A stretch of DNA of 34,011 nt from contig CAZNZW010000035.1 of assembly GCA_964577615.1 (NCBI GenBank), positions 1 to 34,011 on the forward strand. The letters run 5' to 3'. Below the pieces are notes generated by a model. It saw nothing but the letters and a program-made list of their open reading frames with translations. It did no database searches and was not told where the DNA came from. Source of the stretch: QNYZ01 sp964577615 (GTDB lineage: Bacteria > Desulfobacterota > Desulfobacteria > Desulfobacterales > QNYZ01). The translations under genes and the position numbers were made by a program. Every line of letters starts with the position of its first letter. Positions within the stretch are counted from its first letter, which is position 1. This document shows positions 17,735-25,594 of the stretch, piece by piece.

Positions 17735-17947
17735 TTGAAAGAGATTGAGGTCAAAGTATTTGACAACGACCTTGAAAAGGCAATGCGCGTTTTAAAGAAA
17801 AAAATCCAGAACGATGGATTGTTCAAACGGTTGAAACTGAAAAAAAGCTACGAAAAACCGAGTGAATACAGACGGCGTAAACAGCGTGAAGCGCAGCGGC
17901 GAAGACGCATTGCCGAAATAAAGAAGAAACGACGATTCCAAAGATAA
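17735..17947 (+). CDS. rpsU: 30S ribosomal protein S21
   Basis: S21 joins the small subunit near the platform and helps mRNA binding. The 70-residue product, MKEIEVKVFDNDLEKAMRVLKKK and then YEKPSEYRRRKQREAQRRRR, is a full S21 with the usual basic C-terminal helix. It starts at TTG (17735) behind a GGGGGCGAGG ribosome site; no in-frame ATG fits the family start. A terminator follows at 17971-18010. Confidence 0.93.
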   Translation: MKEIEVKVFDNDLEKAMRVLKKKIQNDGLFKRLKLKKSYEKPSEYRRRKQREAQRRRRIAEIKKKRRFQR

Positions 17948-17970
17948 CACTATCCGTTTACACGGCAATA

Positions 17971-18010
17971 AAAAACCCGGTGGGGCTGAATTGATCCGCC
18001 GGGTTTTTTT
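17971..18010 (+). terminator. Rho-independent terminator after rpsU
   Basis: AAACCCGG with GG, and CCGCCGGGTTT form a GC-rich hairpin ending in seven T. The T-run stops only 3 nt before the folC ATG. Confidence 0.85.
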
Positions 18011-18013
18011 ACC

Positions 18014-19321
18014 ATGATGACTCAGAAAATCACCTACAATCAATGCATTGATGCCATGTACGCCCTGCGGCGTTTTGGCATTAAACTCGGGCTGGACGTG
18101 ATCGGGGGCATCCTTGAGAAACTGGGCAACCCCCAGAACCGGCTGCGGTGTATCCATATCGCCGGGACCAACGGCAAGGGGTCCATTGCCGCCTCCCTGT
18201 CCGCCATCCTGCGCCAGAGCGGCCTGCGCGTGGGGCTGTTTACCTCTCCCCACCTGGTACGCTTCAACGAACGTATTCAGGTTAACGGCCGCCAGATTTC
18301 CAACGATCACATGATCGACGCCTACATGGCGGTTACTCAGGCCAATGCCGGCATGCGCGAGGCCACGTTTTTCGAAATTTCCACCGCCATGGCCTTTGTG
18401 GAATTTTCCCGGCGGGCAGTCGACATCGCCATCATGGAAACCGGGATGGGCGGCCGGATGGACGCCACCAATATCATCCAGCCGCTGGTGTCGATCATTT
18501 CCAATATCTCCATCGAACATCGGCAATACCTGGGCCATACCCTGGCTGCCATCGCTTTTGAAAAAGCCGGCATTATCAAGCCCCGTGTCCCGGTGGTGAC
18601 CGCCGTCCGTCAGAAAAAAGCCCGGGCCGTGATTGAGAAAGTCGCCGCCGAAAAATCAGCCCCCTTGCTCCAGCTGGGTCATGAATTCCGGATTCGGCGG
18701 GTGGCCGACGACCGGTTCAACTATTACGGCCTGTCACATACCTGGCGCAACATCACAACCAATTTGATCGGCGAGCATCAGCCGGAAAATGCGTCCCTGG
18801 CGCTGGCCGCCTGCGAGCTGCTCAATCAGCAGCAGCTGTCCATCACCGAGCGGGACATTCGGGAAGGTCTTGAAAACGTCCACTGGCCGGCCCGGCTGGA
18901 GGTTGTTTCCACCGCCCCCTATATACTCCTCGATGGCGCTCACAACCTGGCCGCCGCCCATAAACTGGCCCGGTATCTGAACTCCCACCTGGCCGACAGA
19001 AAAATCACTCTCGTCATCGGGATCCTGGACGACAAACCGTACCGCGCCATGCTGGCCATTCTGGCCCCCCTGGCCGACCGGGTGATCGCCACCCGGGCCG
19101 CCATCGGCCGGGCCCTGCCGCCGGAAGCCATCGCTACTGCCGCCGGCCAATATGTCCGGGAAACCGTCATCCGGCCGAATGTTGCCGCGGCCCTGGCATA
19201 TGCGGTCAAAACCATCGGCAAAGACGATGCGATTGTCGTGGCCGGTTCGCTGTACATCGCCGGCGAAGCCATTGCCTGTTTGAATCACGACCGCCGGCCG
19301 GATCCCGGAGAATCCGGCTGA
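18014..19321 (+). CDS. folC: Dihydrofolate synthase / folylpolyglutamate synthase FolC
   Basis: FolC adds glutamates to dihydropteroate and folates. The 435-residue product has the Mur-ligase ATP loop IAGTNGKGSIAASL (about residues 48-61), the TSPHLVRFNERI block, ETGMGGRMDATN, and the C-terminal ligase part with LLDGAHNLAAA and VVAGSLYIAGE. Length and order are standard. The start can be the ATG at 18014 or 18017; neither has a ribosome site, because the rpsU terminator ends 3 nt upstream. Initiation may be leaderless or depend on readthrough. Confidence 0.93.
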   Translation: MMTQKITYNQCIDAMYALRRFGIKLGLDVIGGILEKLGNPQNRLRCIHIAGTNGKGSIAASLSAILRQSGLRVGLFTSPHLVRFNERIQVNGRQISNDHMIDAYMAVTQANAGMREATFFEISTAMAFVEFSRRAVDIAIMETGMGGRMDATNIIQPLVSIISNISIEHRQYLGHTLAAIAFEKAGIIKPRVPVVTAVRQKKARAVIEKVAAEKSAPLLQLGHEFRIRRVADDRFNYYGLSHTWRNITTNLIGEHQPENASLALAACELLNQQQLSITERDIREGLENVHWPARLEVVSTAPYILLDGAHNLAAAHKLARYLNSHLADRKITLVIGILDDKPYRAMLAILAPLADRVIATRAAIGRALPPEAIATAAGQYVRETVIRPNVAAALAYAVKTIGKDDAIVVAGSLYIAGEAIACLNHDRRPDPGESG

Positions 19322-19389
19322 CCCACCATCCTTCAGCCTTGACTTTTTAATCCAGCCGGTTTATTTTCGCCGCCAGATGTTTTGAATGT

Positions 19390-19465
19390 GCGCCCGTAGC
19401 CCAGGGGATAGGGCGTCAGCCTCCGGAGCTGAAGATCGCTGGTTCGAATCCAGCCGGGCGTACCA
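19390..19465 (+). tRNA. tRNA-Arg (anticodon CCG)
   Basis: A full cloverleaf of 76 nt including CCA: acceptor GCGCCCG/CGGGCGT, anticodon arm TCAGC-CTCCGGA-GCTGA with CCG at loop positions 3-5, and T arm GCTGG-TTCGAAT-CCAGC. It reads CGG. Its 3' half is the attachment site of the element that follows. Confidence 0.96.
19417..19465 (+). repeat. Left attachment site (attL): tRNA-Arg 3' half
   Basis: This 49-nt stretch from the anticodon arm to CCA recurs at 21210-21258. The last 36 bases are identical in both copies and the first 13 differ at three positions. The tRNA is kept whole at this end, as expected for integration into a tRNA 3' end. Confidence 0.88.
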
Positions 19466-20058
19466 AATAATTTCAACGGGTTAGGTAATTTTACTGACCC
19501 GTTTATTATTTTTGAAATATTTTTCCCCACCGCATACCCCACACAGGCATATAATCCCACATCTATTTGCTGCTTTTTCGACATACTACATTAGATTATC
19601 ATCTTTATAAAAAAATGAATAATTGTCATGTTTCTAACTGTTTTTAATTTCTATTTCCCAAACAAAGTTCAGATGTCCAGACCTATCGAGCCGACTCGAA
19701 TCGTATGGATCTAATCTCCAGGAAGGACCCGCGGGGATGTTATCAGCCGTATGGCCTGAATGAAATAAGATCTCACGAAATACGAAGACGCAGGGAGCAA
19801 ATGCCGACCCTTCGCCGCAGATTATTTTTAAATGCAAAGAAGGGAGAACGGGGGAAAGAACGAACATTATTCCTTTTTATTGTCAATCATGATAGCGTTG
19901 CATTATTATGATTGACTGTAAAGACATCACTGTAAATCGACACAATCAATGCCAGCAGCCGCACCGCCCTTCTTCCGCCATCTCTGCGCGAAGGCAAACC
20001 GCTGTTCGGGAGGAGCTACCCTATCCCCGGTTTGAACACGGTAATCTAAATCACTGCC
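19466..20058. other. Gene-poor left part of the integrated remnant
   Basis: Nearly 600 bases between the tRNA and the toxin gene. Short open frames of 60-80 codons occur on both strands but none has a recognisable motif together with a ribosome site. The only feature I support is the CCCCAC repeat at 19523-19545. Confidence 0.6.
19523..19545 (+). repeat. CCCCAC paired repeat, left copy (possible integrase arm site)
   Basis: TTCCCCAC, six bases, then CCCCACACA, 58 bp inside the tRNA end. The same pattern with the same six-base spacing and orientation lies at 21062-21084 near the other end. Confidence 0.5.
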
Positions 20059-20328
20059 TTACGCACGATAAACATTCTTCCGATCACCAACTCGAAACAC
20101 AAGCACAACCAAAGAGGCATCTTTAATGTGACAGAGAATCCGATAATTACCGACACGATATCGCCAATAATCGCCCAGGTCGCCTTTTAACGCCTTGCCC
20201 GAGAAACGGGGATCATCGGATGGCGATACCCGTTCCTTGAGAAATGTCAGAATTCTTCTGGCATGCTGGGCATCCAGTTTATTCAGCTGCTTTATGGCCC
20301 CGGGTGAAATCTCAACTTTCCAGGCCAT
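20059..20328 (-). CDS. RelE/ParE-family toxin
   Basis: The 89-residue product has the compact RelE fold pattern: WKVEISPGAIKQLNKLD, then ARRILTFLKERV, GDLGDYWRYRVGNYRILCHI and a terminal VLVFRVGDRKNVYR. The R-Y-R-V-G-x-Y-R-I core and the closing R-x-x-V-Y are typical. RelE toxins cut mRNA on the ribosome. The gene overlaps the upstream antitoxin by 17 nt, the normal antitoxin-first order. It sits inside the tRNA-bounded remnant. Confidence 0.9.
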   Translation of the reverse strand: MAWKVEISPGAIKQLNKLDAQHARRILTFLKERVSPSDDPRFSGKALKGDLGDYWRYRVGNYRILCHIKDASLVVLVFRVGDRKNVYRA

Positions 20329-20545
20329 ATCGCTCCATCACATCTTCAAGCGGAACGGTTTTTACACGGCCCGCCCGAATGTCTTCCAGTTCCTTATCGG
20401 CCATATAAACGTCTTCAAGATCCTGAAGATGCTCTACCACAGCCTCTTTGATATAAAACGTCTTGGTCCGGCCGGTATGCTCTGCCAGCAAAGACAACCG
20501 CCGGTTAATCTCATCCGGTAACCGGATTGATACCATGGTGGTCAT
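20312..20545 (-). CDS. RelB-type ribbon-helix-helix antitoxin
   Basis: The 77-residue product starts MTTMVSIRLPDEINRRLSLL, a ribbon-helix-helix DNA-binding strand and helix, and continues with TKTFYIKEAVVEHLQDLEDVYMADKELE, which should wrap the RelE toxin. The start at 20545 has AGGAGGTG at good distance. It is expected to repress its own promoter and to neutralise the overlapping toxin. Confidence 0.9.
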   Translation of the reverse strand: MTTMVSIRLPDEINRRLSLLAEHTGRTKTFYIKEAVVEHLQDLEDVYMADKELEDIRAGRVKTVPLEDVMERYGLES

Positions 20546-20758
20546 AGCGCCACCTCCTGTTGATAAAATTAACCCAATTCATACAAACCGTCCAGGAAAC
20601 ACACAAGTTGATACATCCAGTGTCATACATGTAAATCATTTTTAAGGTAAAGTCAATATTTGATCATGTTTTCTGGTTCAATGGTCCAGAAAACACACAA
20701 CATCGACCAATCCAGTTACCTTGGCTGGAGAATCATCAGTCCTCTTTCATGGCGCTGG

Positions 20759-21081
20759 TTATGATATCGCCGGCCAAGTCGCGACTTTGCCCGGAATTTT
20801 CATAGCGCGGAGCCGCGAGGCCCTGACCGGCGTCATGGCATCTTCGACCTGCCGCCCCGCTTTTTCTTCAACCAGCTTACCGTCTTTCCGGTACCGGATA
20901 AATTAAACCCGCTCATCCCTGCCGATGCCGGTGACCGTCCAATGATAAAAAATACCCCGGGATAATCGGTTTTATTTCGTTTCTTGGATGCCTTGCCTGT
21001 CAAAAGATTGACTTCCCCCGGTTTCTCAGATATAGAGATTTTATCGGGGCTGATATCAAGGTTCCCCACTCTATTCCCCAC
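20759..21081 (-). pseudogene. Tyrosine recombinase (integrase), broken N-terminal fragment
   Basis: From ATG 21081 the minus strand gives KKRNKTDYPGVFFIIG, then the family sequence resumes in another frame as TVTGIGRDERV, a TAA stop, and FIRYRKDGKLVEEKAG with RQVEDAMTPVRASRLRAMKI. This YPGVFxI / IRYRKDGKLxEEKAGRQ / MTPxRA pattern is the N-terminal region of a common class of site-specific integrases. At least one frameshift and one stop are present, and the catalytic domain is missing. It lies beside the right attachment site and reads inward, as integrases usually do. Confidence 0.82.
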
Positions 21082-21084
21082 ACA
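21062..21084 (+). repeat. CCCCAC paired repeat, right copy (possible integrase arm site)
   Basis: TTCCCCAC, six bases, then CCCCACACA, overlapping the start of the broken integrase and matching the left copy at 19523-19545. Further GGTAAA repeats occur between here and the attachment site. Confidence 0.5.
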
Positions 21085-21209
21085 CTTTTTAAATATAAGG
21101 GTAAATAGAGGTAGTAAAGAAATAAAATAATTGTTATTTTGTTTAACATTTTAAAATATTTAAATTGATTTTGGTATTGACAGGTAAATCAAGGTAAACC
21201 CGGTCAGAA

Positions 21210-21258
21210 CAGCCTTCGGAATTGAAGATCGCTGGTTCGAATCCAGCCGGGCGTACCA
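21210..21258 (+). repeat. Right attachment site (attR): partial tRNA-Arg copy
   Basis: The 49-nt second copy of the tRNA-Arg 3' half. It differs from the intact tRNA by three transitions, all in the anticodon arm, and has no 5' half, so it is not a working tRNA gene. Confidence 0.88.
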
Positions 21259-21264
21259 TTTTTC

Positions 21265-21918
21265 ATGTCGCCGAAAAAAACGCCATTGCCCTTCCATCGG
21301 CAATCGGTATTTCTCAATCAAACAAAGGCTGTCCGCCCGGTGAATACGCCATCCGATGAAGAATGTAATCACCTTTTCCACGAAACCGGGATGCTTGACC
21401 ATATCGCCGATCATTCCCGGCAGGTCTGCCGGGTGGCTGCCTTTCTGACAGACCGGCTCCGGGAAAAAAACATATCCTTAAACCGTAAGCTGGTCATTGC
21501 CGGCGCCCTGTTACACGATATCACCAAAACCCGCAGTTTTGATACAGGAGAAGACCATGCCCAAACGGGTGAGGCACTGCTGATCGAACTTGGCTATCGT
21601 GAAGTCGGTAAAATCGTGGGCCAGCATGTCGCCCTGAAGACCTATTTTTCATCAGACGTCCCTGACGAAGCCGAAATTGTCAACTACGCTGACAAACGCG
21701 TGCTTCATGACCGTATTGTTTCCATGGACCAGCGAATGAAATATATTCTGGAACGATATTGTCAGAATCCAGACCACCTCCGCCGGCTCCAGCAACTTTG
21801 GGACGTATCTCATGAAATGGAGAAACGGATCTTTCGTCGCCTGCTGTTTTTACCGGAAGCACTTGAAGAAAATATAAAAATGTCCCTCCCCGGGCACGTG
21901 CAAAACGATCCTGCCTGA
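21265..21918 (+). CDS. HD-domain phosphohydrolase (HDIG type)
   Basis: The 217-residue product has the HD metal site in order: His50 in HIADHSRQV, His84-Asp85 in GALLHDITKT, and Asp143 in NYADKRV. The short form with LxHxxxV and LLHDITK is typical of small HDIG proteins that hydrolyse phosphate esters or nucleotides; the substrate is unknown. The first ATG is 6 nt after the att repeat and has no ribosome site; a GTG at 21340 is an alternative. If the element inserted later, this was the gene originally next to tRNA-Arg. Confidence 0.78.
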   Translation: MSPKKTPLPFHRQSVFLNQTKAVRPVNTPSDEECNHLFHETGMLDHIADHSRQVCRVAAFLTDRLREKNISLNRKLVIAGALLHDITKTRSFDTGEDHAQTGEALLIELGYREVGKIVGQHVALKTYFSSDVPDEAEIVNYADKRVLHDRIVSMDQRMKYILERYCQNPDHLRRLQQLWDVSHEMEKRIFRRLLFLPEALEENIKMSLPGHVQNDPA

Positions 21919-22006
21919 CCAGGAATGCGCATTTAACCTGTCCGTACCTGTCAACGTGGTTAGTGTTACCCTTCCGCCTGATTGTTTTTCCAATTACAAT
22001 TACCTA

Positions 22007-22060
22007 TTGACACGCACATTTATTCTACGGTATCCCTTTCCTGCTATTGGTATATCAATA
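22007..22060 (+). promoter_or_regulatory. Candidate promoter and operator for the TRAP operon
   Basis: TTGACA (22007-22012) is followed after 18 bp by TATCCC (22031-22036). A dyad TATTG-GTATAT-CAATA (22045-22060) lies between this and the dctP ribosome site and could bind a regulator. The -10 match is weak. Confidence 0.35.
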
Positions 22061-22102
22061 AACGTAGTATCTTATCCATCCAGAGGTGAAAGGAGTTTGT
22101 TT

Positions 22103-23179
22103 ATGAAAATGAAAAAAATCACTATGTTGCTCATCGTACTGGCCGTAATTTTCGGGCTGGGGCTTGGCGCCGGTCCGGTTCAGGCTAAAAAAATGATGCT
22201 GAAAACCCAGTCAATCTTCCCCACGGCCCTGCCGGTATTGGGCGACACCATGGTCTGGTTTGCGGATAAAATCAAAGAAGCCAGCGACGGTCAGCTGATT
22301 TTTAAGTATTTCAACCCCGGGAAACTGGTTCCGGGCGGAGAAATCCTTGAATCGGTCGCCAAGGGACGGATTCAGGCCGGATATGCGGCCACTGGTTTCT
22401 GGGCAGGTAAACTGCCGGCGGCGGTTCTTTTCGGTACGGTTCCTTTTGGCCCTGAAGCACCGGAATACATTGCCTGGATGTTCCAGGGAAACGGCCTGAA
22501 ACTCTACCAGGAGATGTACGACAAAGCCGGATATAACGTCAAAGCCTTTCCCATCGGCATTATTTCTCCGGAAACATCGGGGTGGTTTGCCAAAGAGATT
22601 AAAACCGTCGACGACCTCAAGGGTCTTAAAATGCGTTTCTTCGGCCTGGGCGGAAAAGTCATGGAAAAACTCGGCGTATCCGTCACCCTGCTGCCGCCGG
22701 CCGAAATTTTTCCGGCCCTGGAAAAAGGCGCCATTGACGCCACGGAATTCTCCATGCCGACCATTGACAAGAATCTGGGTTTCTACAAAGTCGCCAAATA
22801 CAATTATTATCCGGGATGGCATCAACAGGCCACTTTCCTGGAGCTTTTGATCAACAAAGACGTCTGGGACAAAAAAATGTCCCCGGCCCAGCGGGCGCTG
22901 GTTGAACTGGGCGCCCGGGCCTCGATCACCAACAGTCTGGCCATTGCCGAAGGCACGCAGGGGCCGGTGATCAAGGAAAATGCTGAAAAACGCGGCGTTA
23001 AAAACATGTACTGGTCAGATGACATGCTCTCTGCATTTAAAAAAGCCTGGGGAGAGGTTCAGCAGGAACAATGCGCAAAAGACGCTTTCTTCAAGAAAGT
23101 GTGGGATGACCTGGCCGCTTTCAGAGCGAATTATGCCAACTGGAGCGAGCTGGCCTTTCTGCCCCGAAAAACGCATTAA
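22103..23179 (+). CDS. dctP: TRAP transporter solute-binding protein DctP
   Basis: The 358-residue periplasmic receptor catches an organic acid and passes it to DctQM. It has a signal peptide (about 1-33, ending QAKK) and the DctP fold: the lobe with FNPGKLVPGGEILESVAKG, the WFAKEIKTVDDLKGLKMRFFGLGGKVMEKLG block that holds the substrate-binding Arg, and ALEKGAIDATEFSMPTIDKN. The start is taken at 22103 because AGGAG lies 8 nt upstream and the signal peptide starts there; an upstream reading has no such signs. The substrate cannot be told; C4-dicarboxylates or 2-oxo acids are usual. Confidence 0.93.
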   Translation: MKMKKITMLLIVLAVIFGLGLGAGPVQAKKMMLKTQSIFPTALPVLGDTMVWFADKIKEASDGQLIFKYFNPGKLVPGGEILESVAKGRIQAGYAATGFWAGKLPAAVLFGTVPFGPEAPEYIAWMFQGNGLKLYQEMYDKAGYNVKAFPIGIISPETSGWFAKEIKTVDDLKGLKMRFFGLGGKVMEKLGVSVTLLPPAEIFPALEKGAIDATEFSMPTIDKNLGFYKVAKYNYYPGWHQQATFLELLINKDVWDKKMSPAQRALVELGARASITNSLAIAEGTQGPVIKENAEKRGVKNMYWSDDMLSAFKKAWGEVQQEQCAKDAFFKKVWDDLAAFRANYANWSELAFLPRKTH

Positions 23180-23208
23180 GGTCCCTTTGGCCCATTACTG
23201 ATAATAAA

Positions 23209-23258
23209 AACGCCGAATGAGACGGGCGAATATCAAATTCGACCGCTCATCCGGCGTT
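23209..23258 (+). promoter_or_regulatory. Long hairpin between dctP and dctQ
   Basis: AACGCCGAATGAG (23209-23221) pairs with CTCATCCGGCGTT (23246-23258) with only one G-U or mismatch, and an inner CGAA/TTCG stem adds to it. There is no T-run. Such stems after the receptor gene often protect its mRNA so that more receptor than membrane protein is made; that is inference. Confidence 0.55.
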
Positions 23259-23325
23259 CATCCGTTTACCCTCCACCTGTTTCGCTTAAAAGCCTGAAAC
23301 GGCCGGCTCAATTGAAGGAAAACCC

Positions 23326-23853
23326 ATGGATAACACACCTGACACCGCCCCCCGATTTTGTCAGATCGTTGACGGATTCATTTTGAAATCCGGAAGACTC
23401 ATTGCCTGGCTGAATGTATTGCTGATCGTAAATATCCTTGTGCAGGTTTTGCTCCGCTATGCGTTTAGCATGGGTCTGGTGTGGCTGGAAGAACTGCAGT
23501 GGCACCTCTATGGCGCCGCCATCATGTTCGCCATCTCATATTGCATTACCGAGGATTCCCATATCCGCCTGGATCTCCTTCACCAGCGATTTTCTCCCAA
23601 AACCAAGGCGGTTGTTGAAGTGCTCGGGATCCTCATTCTGCTGTTCCCCCTGTATATTACTCTCTTCGTGCATGGCATCGGATTTGTGGAAAGTGCGTTG
23701 CGGGTACACGAGAGATCGGAATCCCCCCTGGGCCTGCCCTACCGATGGATCATTAAAGCCGCGATACCCGTTGGCATGTCTTTTGTGATTGCCGCCTCAA
23801 CATCGCGGCTGGTCCGTTCCATGGCTGTTATTTTCACTCATAAAAAAGCGTAA
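23326..23853 (+). CDS. dctQ: TRAP transporter small membrane subunit DctQ
   Basis: The 175-residue product has four membrane segments (about 20-40, 58-78, 97-117 and 140-160) and the DctQ pattern LQWHLYGAAIMFAISYCITEDSHIRLDLLHQRFSPK. It pairs with DctM to form the sodium-driven permease. The ATG follows AATTGAAGGAAAACCC. dctM starts 12 nt after the stop. Confidence 0.92.
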   Translation: MDNTPDTAPRFCQIVDGFILKSGRLIAWLNVLLIVNILVQVLLRYAFSMGLVWLEELQWHLYGAAIMFAISYCITEDSHIRLDLLHQRFSPKTKAVVEVLGILILLFPLYITLFVHGIGFVESALRVHERSESPLGLPYRWIIKAAIPVGMSFVIAASTSRLVRSMAVIFTHKKA

Positions 23854-23865
23854 GAGAAAACCATC

Positions 23866-25251
23866 ATGGCGATTAACGACATCCTTGTCATTCTCATGTT
23901 CCTGACTTTTATCAGTCTCTTGTTTACCGGTTTCCCCATCGGGTTCGTGCTGGCCGGGGTGGCTGTCATTTTCACTGCTGTCGGCTACTTCAGCGATCTC
24001 TATTTCGATACCATGACCGGCCTTGATTTCAACCTGCTGGGCATGGTGGTTAACCGGGTCTTCAAGCTGATGAGCAACTGGGTTCTGGTGGCCATCCCCA
24101 TGTTTGTGTTTATGGGGCTCATGCTCGACCGATCCGGTGTGGCGGAAAACATGATGCGCTCGATGCAGGATCTTTTCGGCAAGGTCCGCGGCGGGCTGGC
24201 CGTTACCGTGGCCGTCATCGGCATCGTTCTGGCCGCTTCCACGGGTATCATCGGCGCCTCGGTAGTCCTCCTGGGAATCCTCTCCCTGCCGGTAATGCTC
24301 AAGCAGGGCTACGACAAGTCCCTGGCTCTGGGCACCGTGGCGGCCTCGGGAACCCTGGGCATCCTGATCCCCCCCAGCATCATGCTGGTCATCATGGCCG
24401 ATCAACTCAACCTTGCGGTGGGAGATCTGTTCATGGGCGCGGTGCTGCCCGGCCTGCTTCTCGGCATATTATACATTGTCTACATTCTGATTACCGGGCT
24501 GATCAAGCCCCAGGCCGCTCCCCTGCTGGAAGACCGGCATGATCTCTCCTGGACCGTCCTGCTCGACGTGCTGAAAACCGTCCTGCCCCCGGCCATGCTC
24601 ATTGTCCTCGTCCTGGGATCTATTTTTGCCGGGATCACCACCCCCACCGAGGCCAGCGGCATTGGCGCTGCGGGGGCCATCCTGCTGGCCGGATACAACA
24701 AACGGCTCTCGTGGCAGGCCATTAAGGATGTCGCCATCGGCACTTACAAAACCTGCGGCTATATCTTTGGCATCCTGATCGGGGCCCAGGCATTTGCCCT
24801 GGTCCTGCGGATGCTTGGCGGCGATGAGTTTATCGAAAGCAGCATGACCGGCCTGCCCTTTGGGCCCTATGGTATTCTGGCCGTTGTTCTGCTCGTCGTT
24901 TTTTTCCTGGGATTTTTCCTCGACTGGATCGAAATCTGTCTGATCATGCTGCCCCTTCTGGCGCCCGTCATATCCAAACTCGGGCTGAATATCAACGGTT
25001 ACGGCGTGGTTGAAAACCCGGAACTGGTCTGGTTCACGGTTCTGGTAGCGGTCAGCCTGCAAACCTCCTTCCTCACGCCACCGGTGGGGTTTGCTATTTT
25101 TTACATTCAGGGCGTGGCGCCGCCGGAAGTCAAGCTCCTTGACATTTATAAAGGCGTCATACCGTTTGTTATCCTCCAGCTGATCGGCTTATTTGCCGTT
25201 CTGCTCTTTCCCCAGCTGGTTTTATGGCTGCCGGCCGTTACCTATGGGTAG
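23866..25251 (+). CDS. dctM: TRAP transporter large membrane subunit DctM
   Basis: The 461-residue product has about 12 membrane helices and the DctM marks: VAIPMFVFMGLMLDRSGVAENM, GGLAVTVAVIGIVLAASTGIIGASVVLLG, GTLGILIPPSIMLVI and ITTPTEASGIGAAGA. It is the transport channel for the substrate caught by DctP. It is a little longer than the typical 425-residue form. It follows dctQ and ends the TRAP unit. Confidence 0.94.
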   Translation: MAINDILVILMFLTFISLLFTGFPIGFVLAGVAVIFTAVGYFSDLYFDTMTGLDFNLLGMVVNRVFKLMSNWVLVAIPMFVFMGLMLDRSGVAENMMRSMQDLFGKVRGGLAVTVAVIGIVLAASTGIIGASVVLLGILSLPVMLKQGYDKSLALGTVAASGTLGILIPPSIMLVIMADQLNLAVGDLFMGAVLPGLLLGILYIVYILITGLIKPQAAPLLEDRHDLSWTVLLDVLKTVLPPAMLIVLVLGSIFAGITTPTEASGIGAAGAILLAGYNKRLSWQAIKDVAIGTYKTCGYIFGILIGAQAFALVLRMLGGDEFIESSMTGLPFGPYGILAVVLLVVFFLGFFLDWIEICLIMLPLLAPVISKLGLNINGYGVVENPELVWFTVLVAVSLQTSFLTPPVGFAIFYIQGVAPPEVKLLDIYKGVIPFVILQLIGLFAVLLFPQLVLWLPAVTYG

Positions 25252-25307
25252 CAATGAATATTAAACACTCAAGAAATAAATAATGACATCCTTTCCGGAA
25301 TAGATTA

Positions 25308-25394
25308 AAAAGGTCCCCAGGAGCTGCTCTGGCACCGTTGCCGCCATGCTTCCCGGCCGTGGACTTATGATCTCTGTCCGGGTGTGGGCCTTTT
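25308..25394 (+). promoter_or_regulatory. Structured leader ahead of the MOT1 transporter
   Basis: AAAAGG-T-CCC (25308-25317) can pair with GGGCCTTTT (25386-25394), enclosing small hairpins such as GGCA/TGCC. More stems follow up to the gene (for example CCGGCG/CGCCGG near 25471-25489). The 25252-25594 region has no gene. It may be a riboswitch-like leader; I cannot match it to the Moco motif from memory. Confidence 0.35.
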
Positions 25395-25594
25395 GATCAT
25401 CCCGATGACCTGAGATGGCGGCGCCTGCAATATGTAGATGCCGGCGGCAGCATCGCCGGAAACTGCTGCGGGTCCATACCTGCGCGCGCCGCGGGGATTC
25501 ATGCGGTGATAAATGCCGGGGAAAGCGGACGCCGCCAGATCCACGGGGATACGGCGATCCTTTTCAAAATCGCGAAAAGGCAGGGAAACACCAA

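Larger units (their letters stand above)
19417..21258. mobile_element. Remnant of a tRNA-Arg-integrated element (about 1.8 kb)
   Basis: Bounded by two direct copies of the tRNA-Arg 3' half, this region holds a RelE/RelB-type toxin-antitoxin pair, a broken tyrosine integrase reading inward from the right end, and paired CCCCAC repeats near both ends. It is AT-richer than its flanks by eye. There is no replication, transfer or capsid gene, so it is either a deletion product of a larger island or a very small element kept by its addiction module. Confidence 0.8.

Noticed and set aside
19333..19584. An 83-codon minus-strand frame across tRNA-Arg
   Set aside because: It is the common false ORF antisense to a tRNA; the same applies to the frame at 21160-21414 over the second tRNA fragment.
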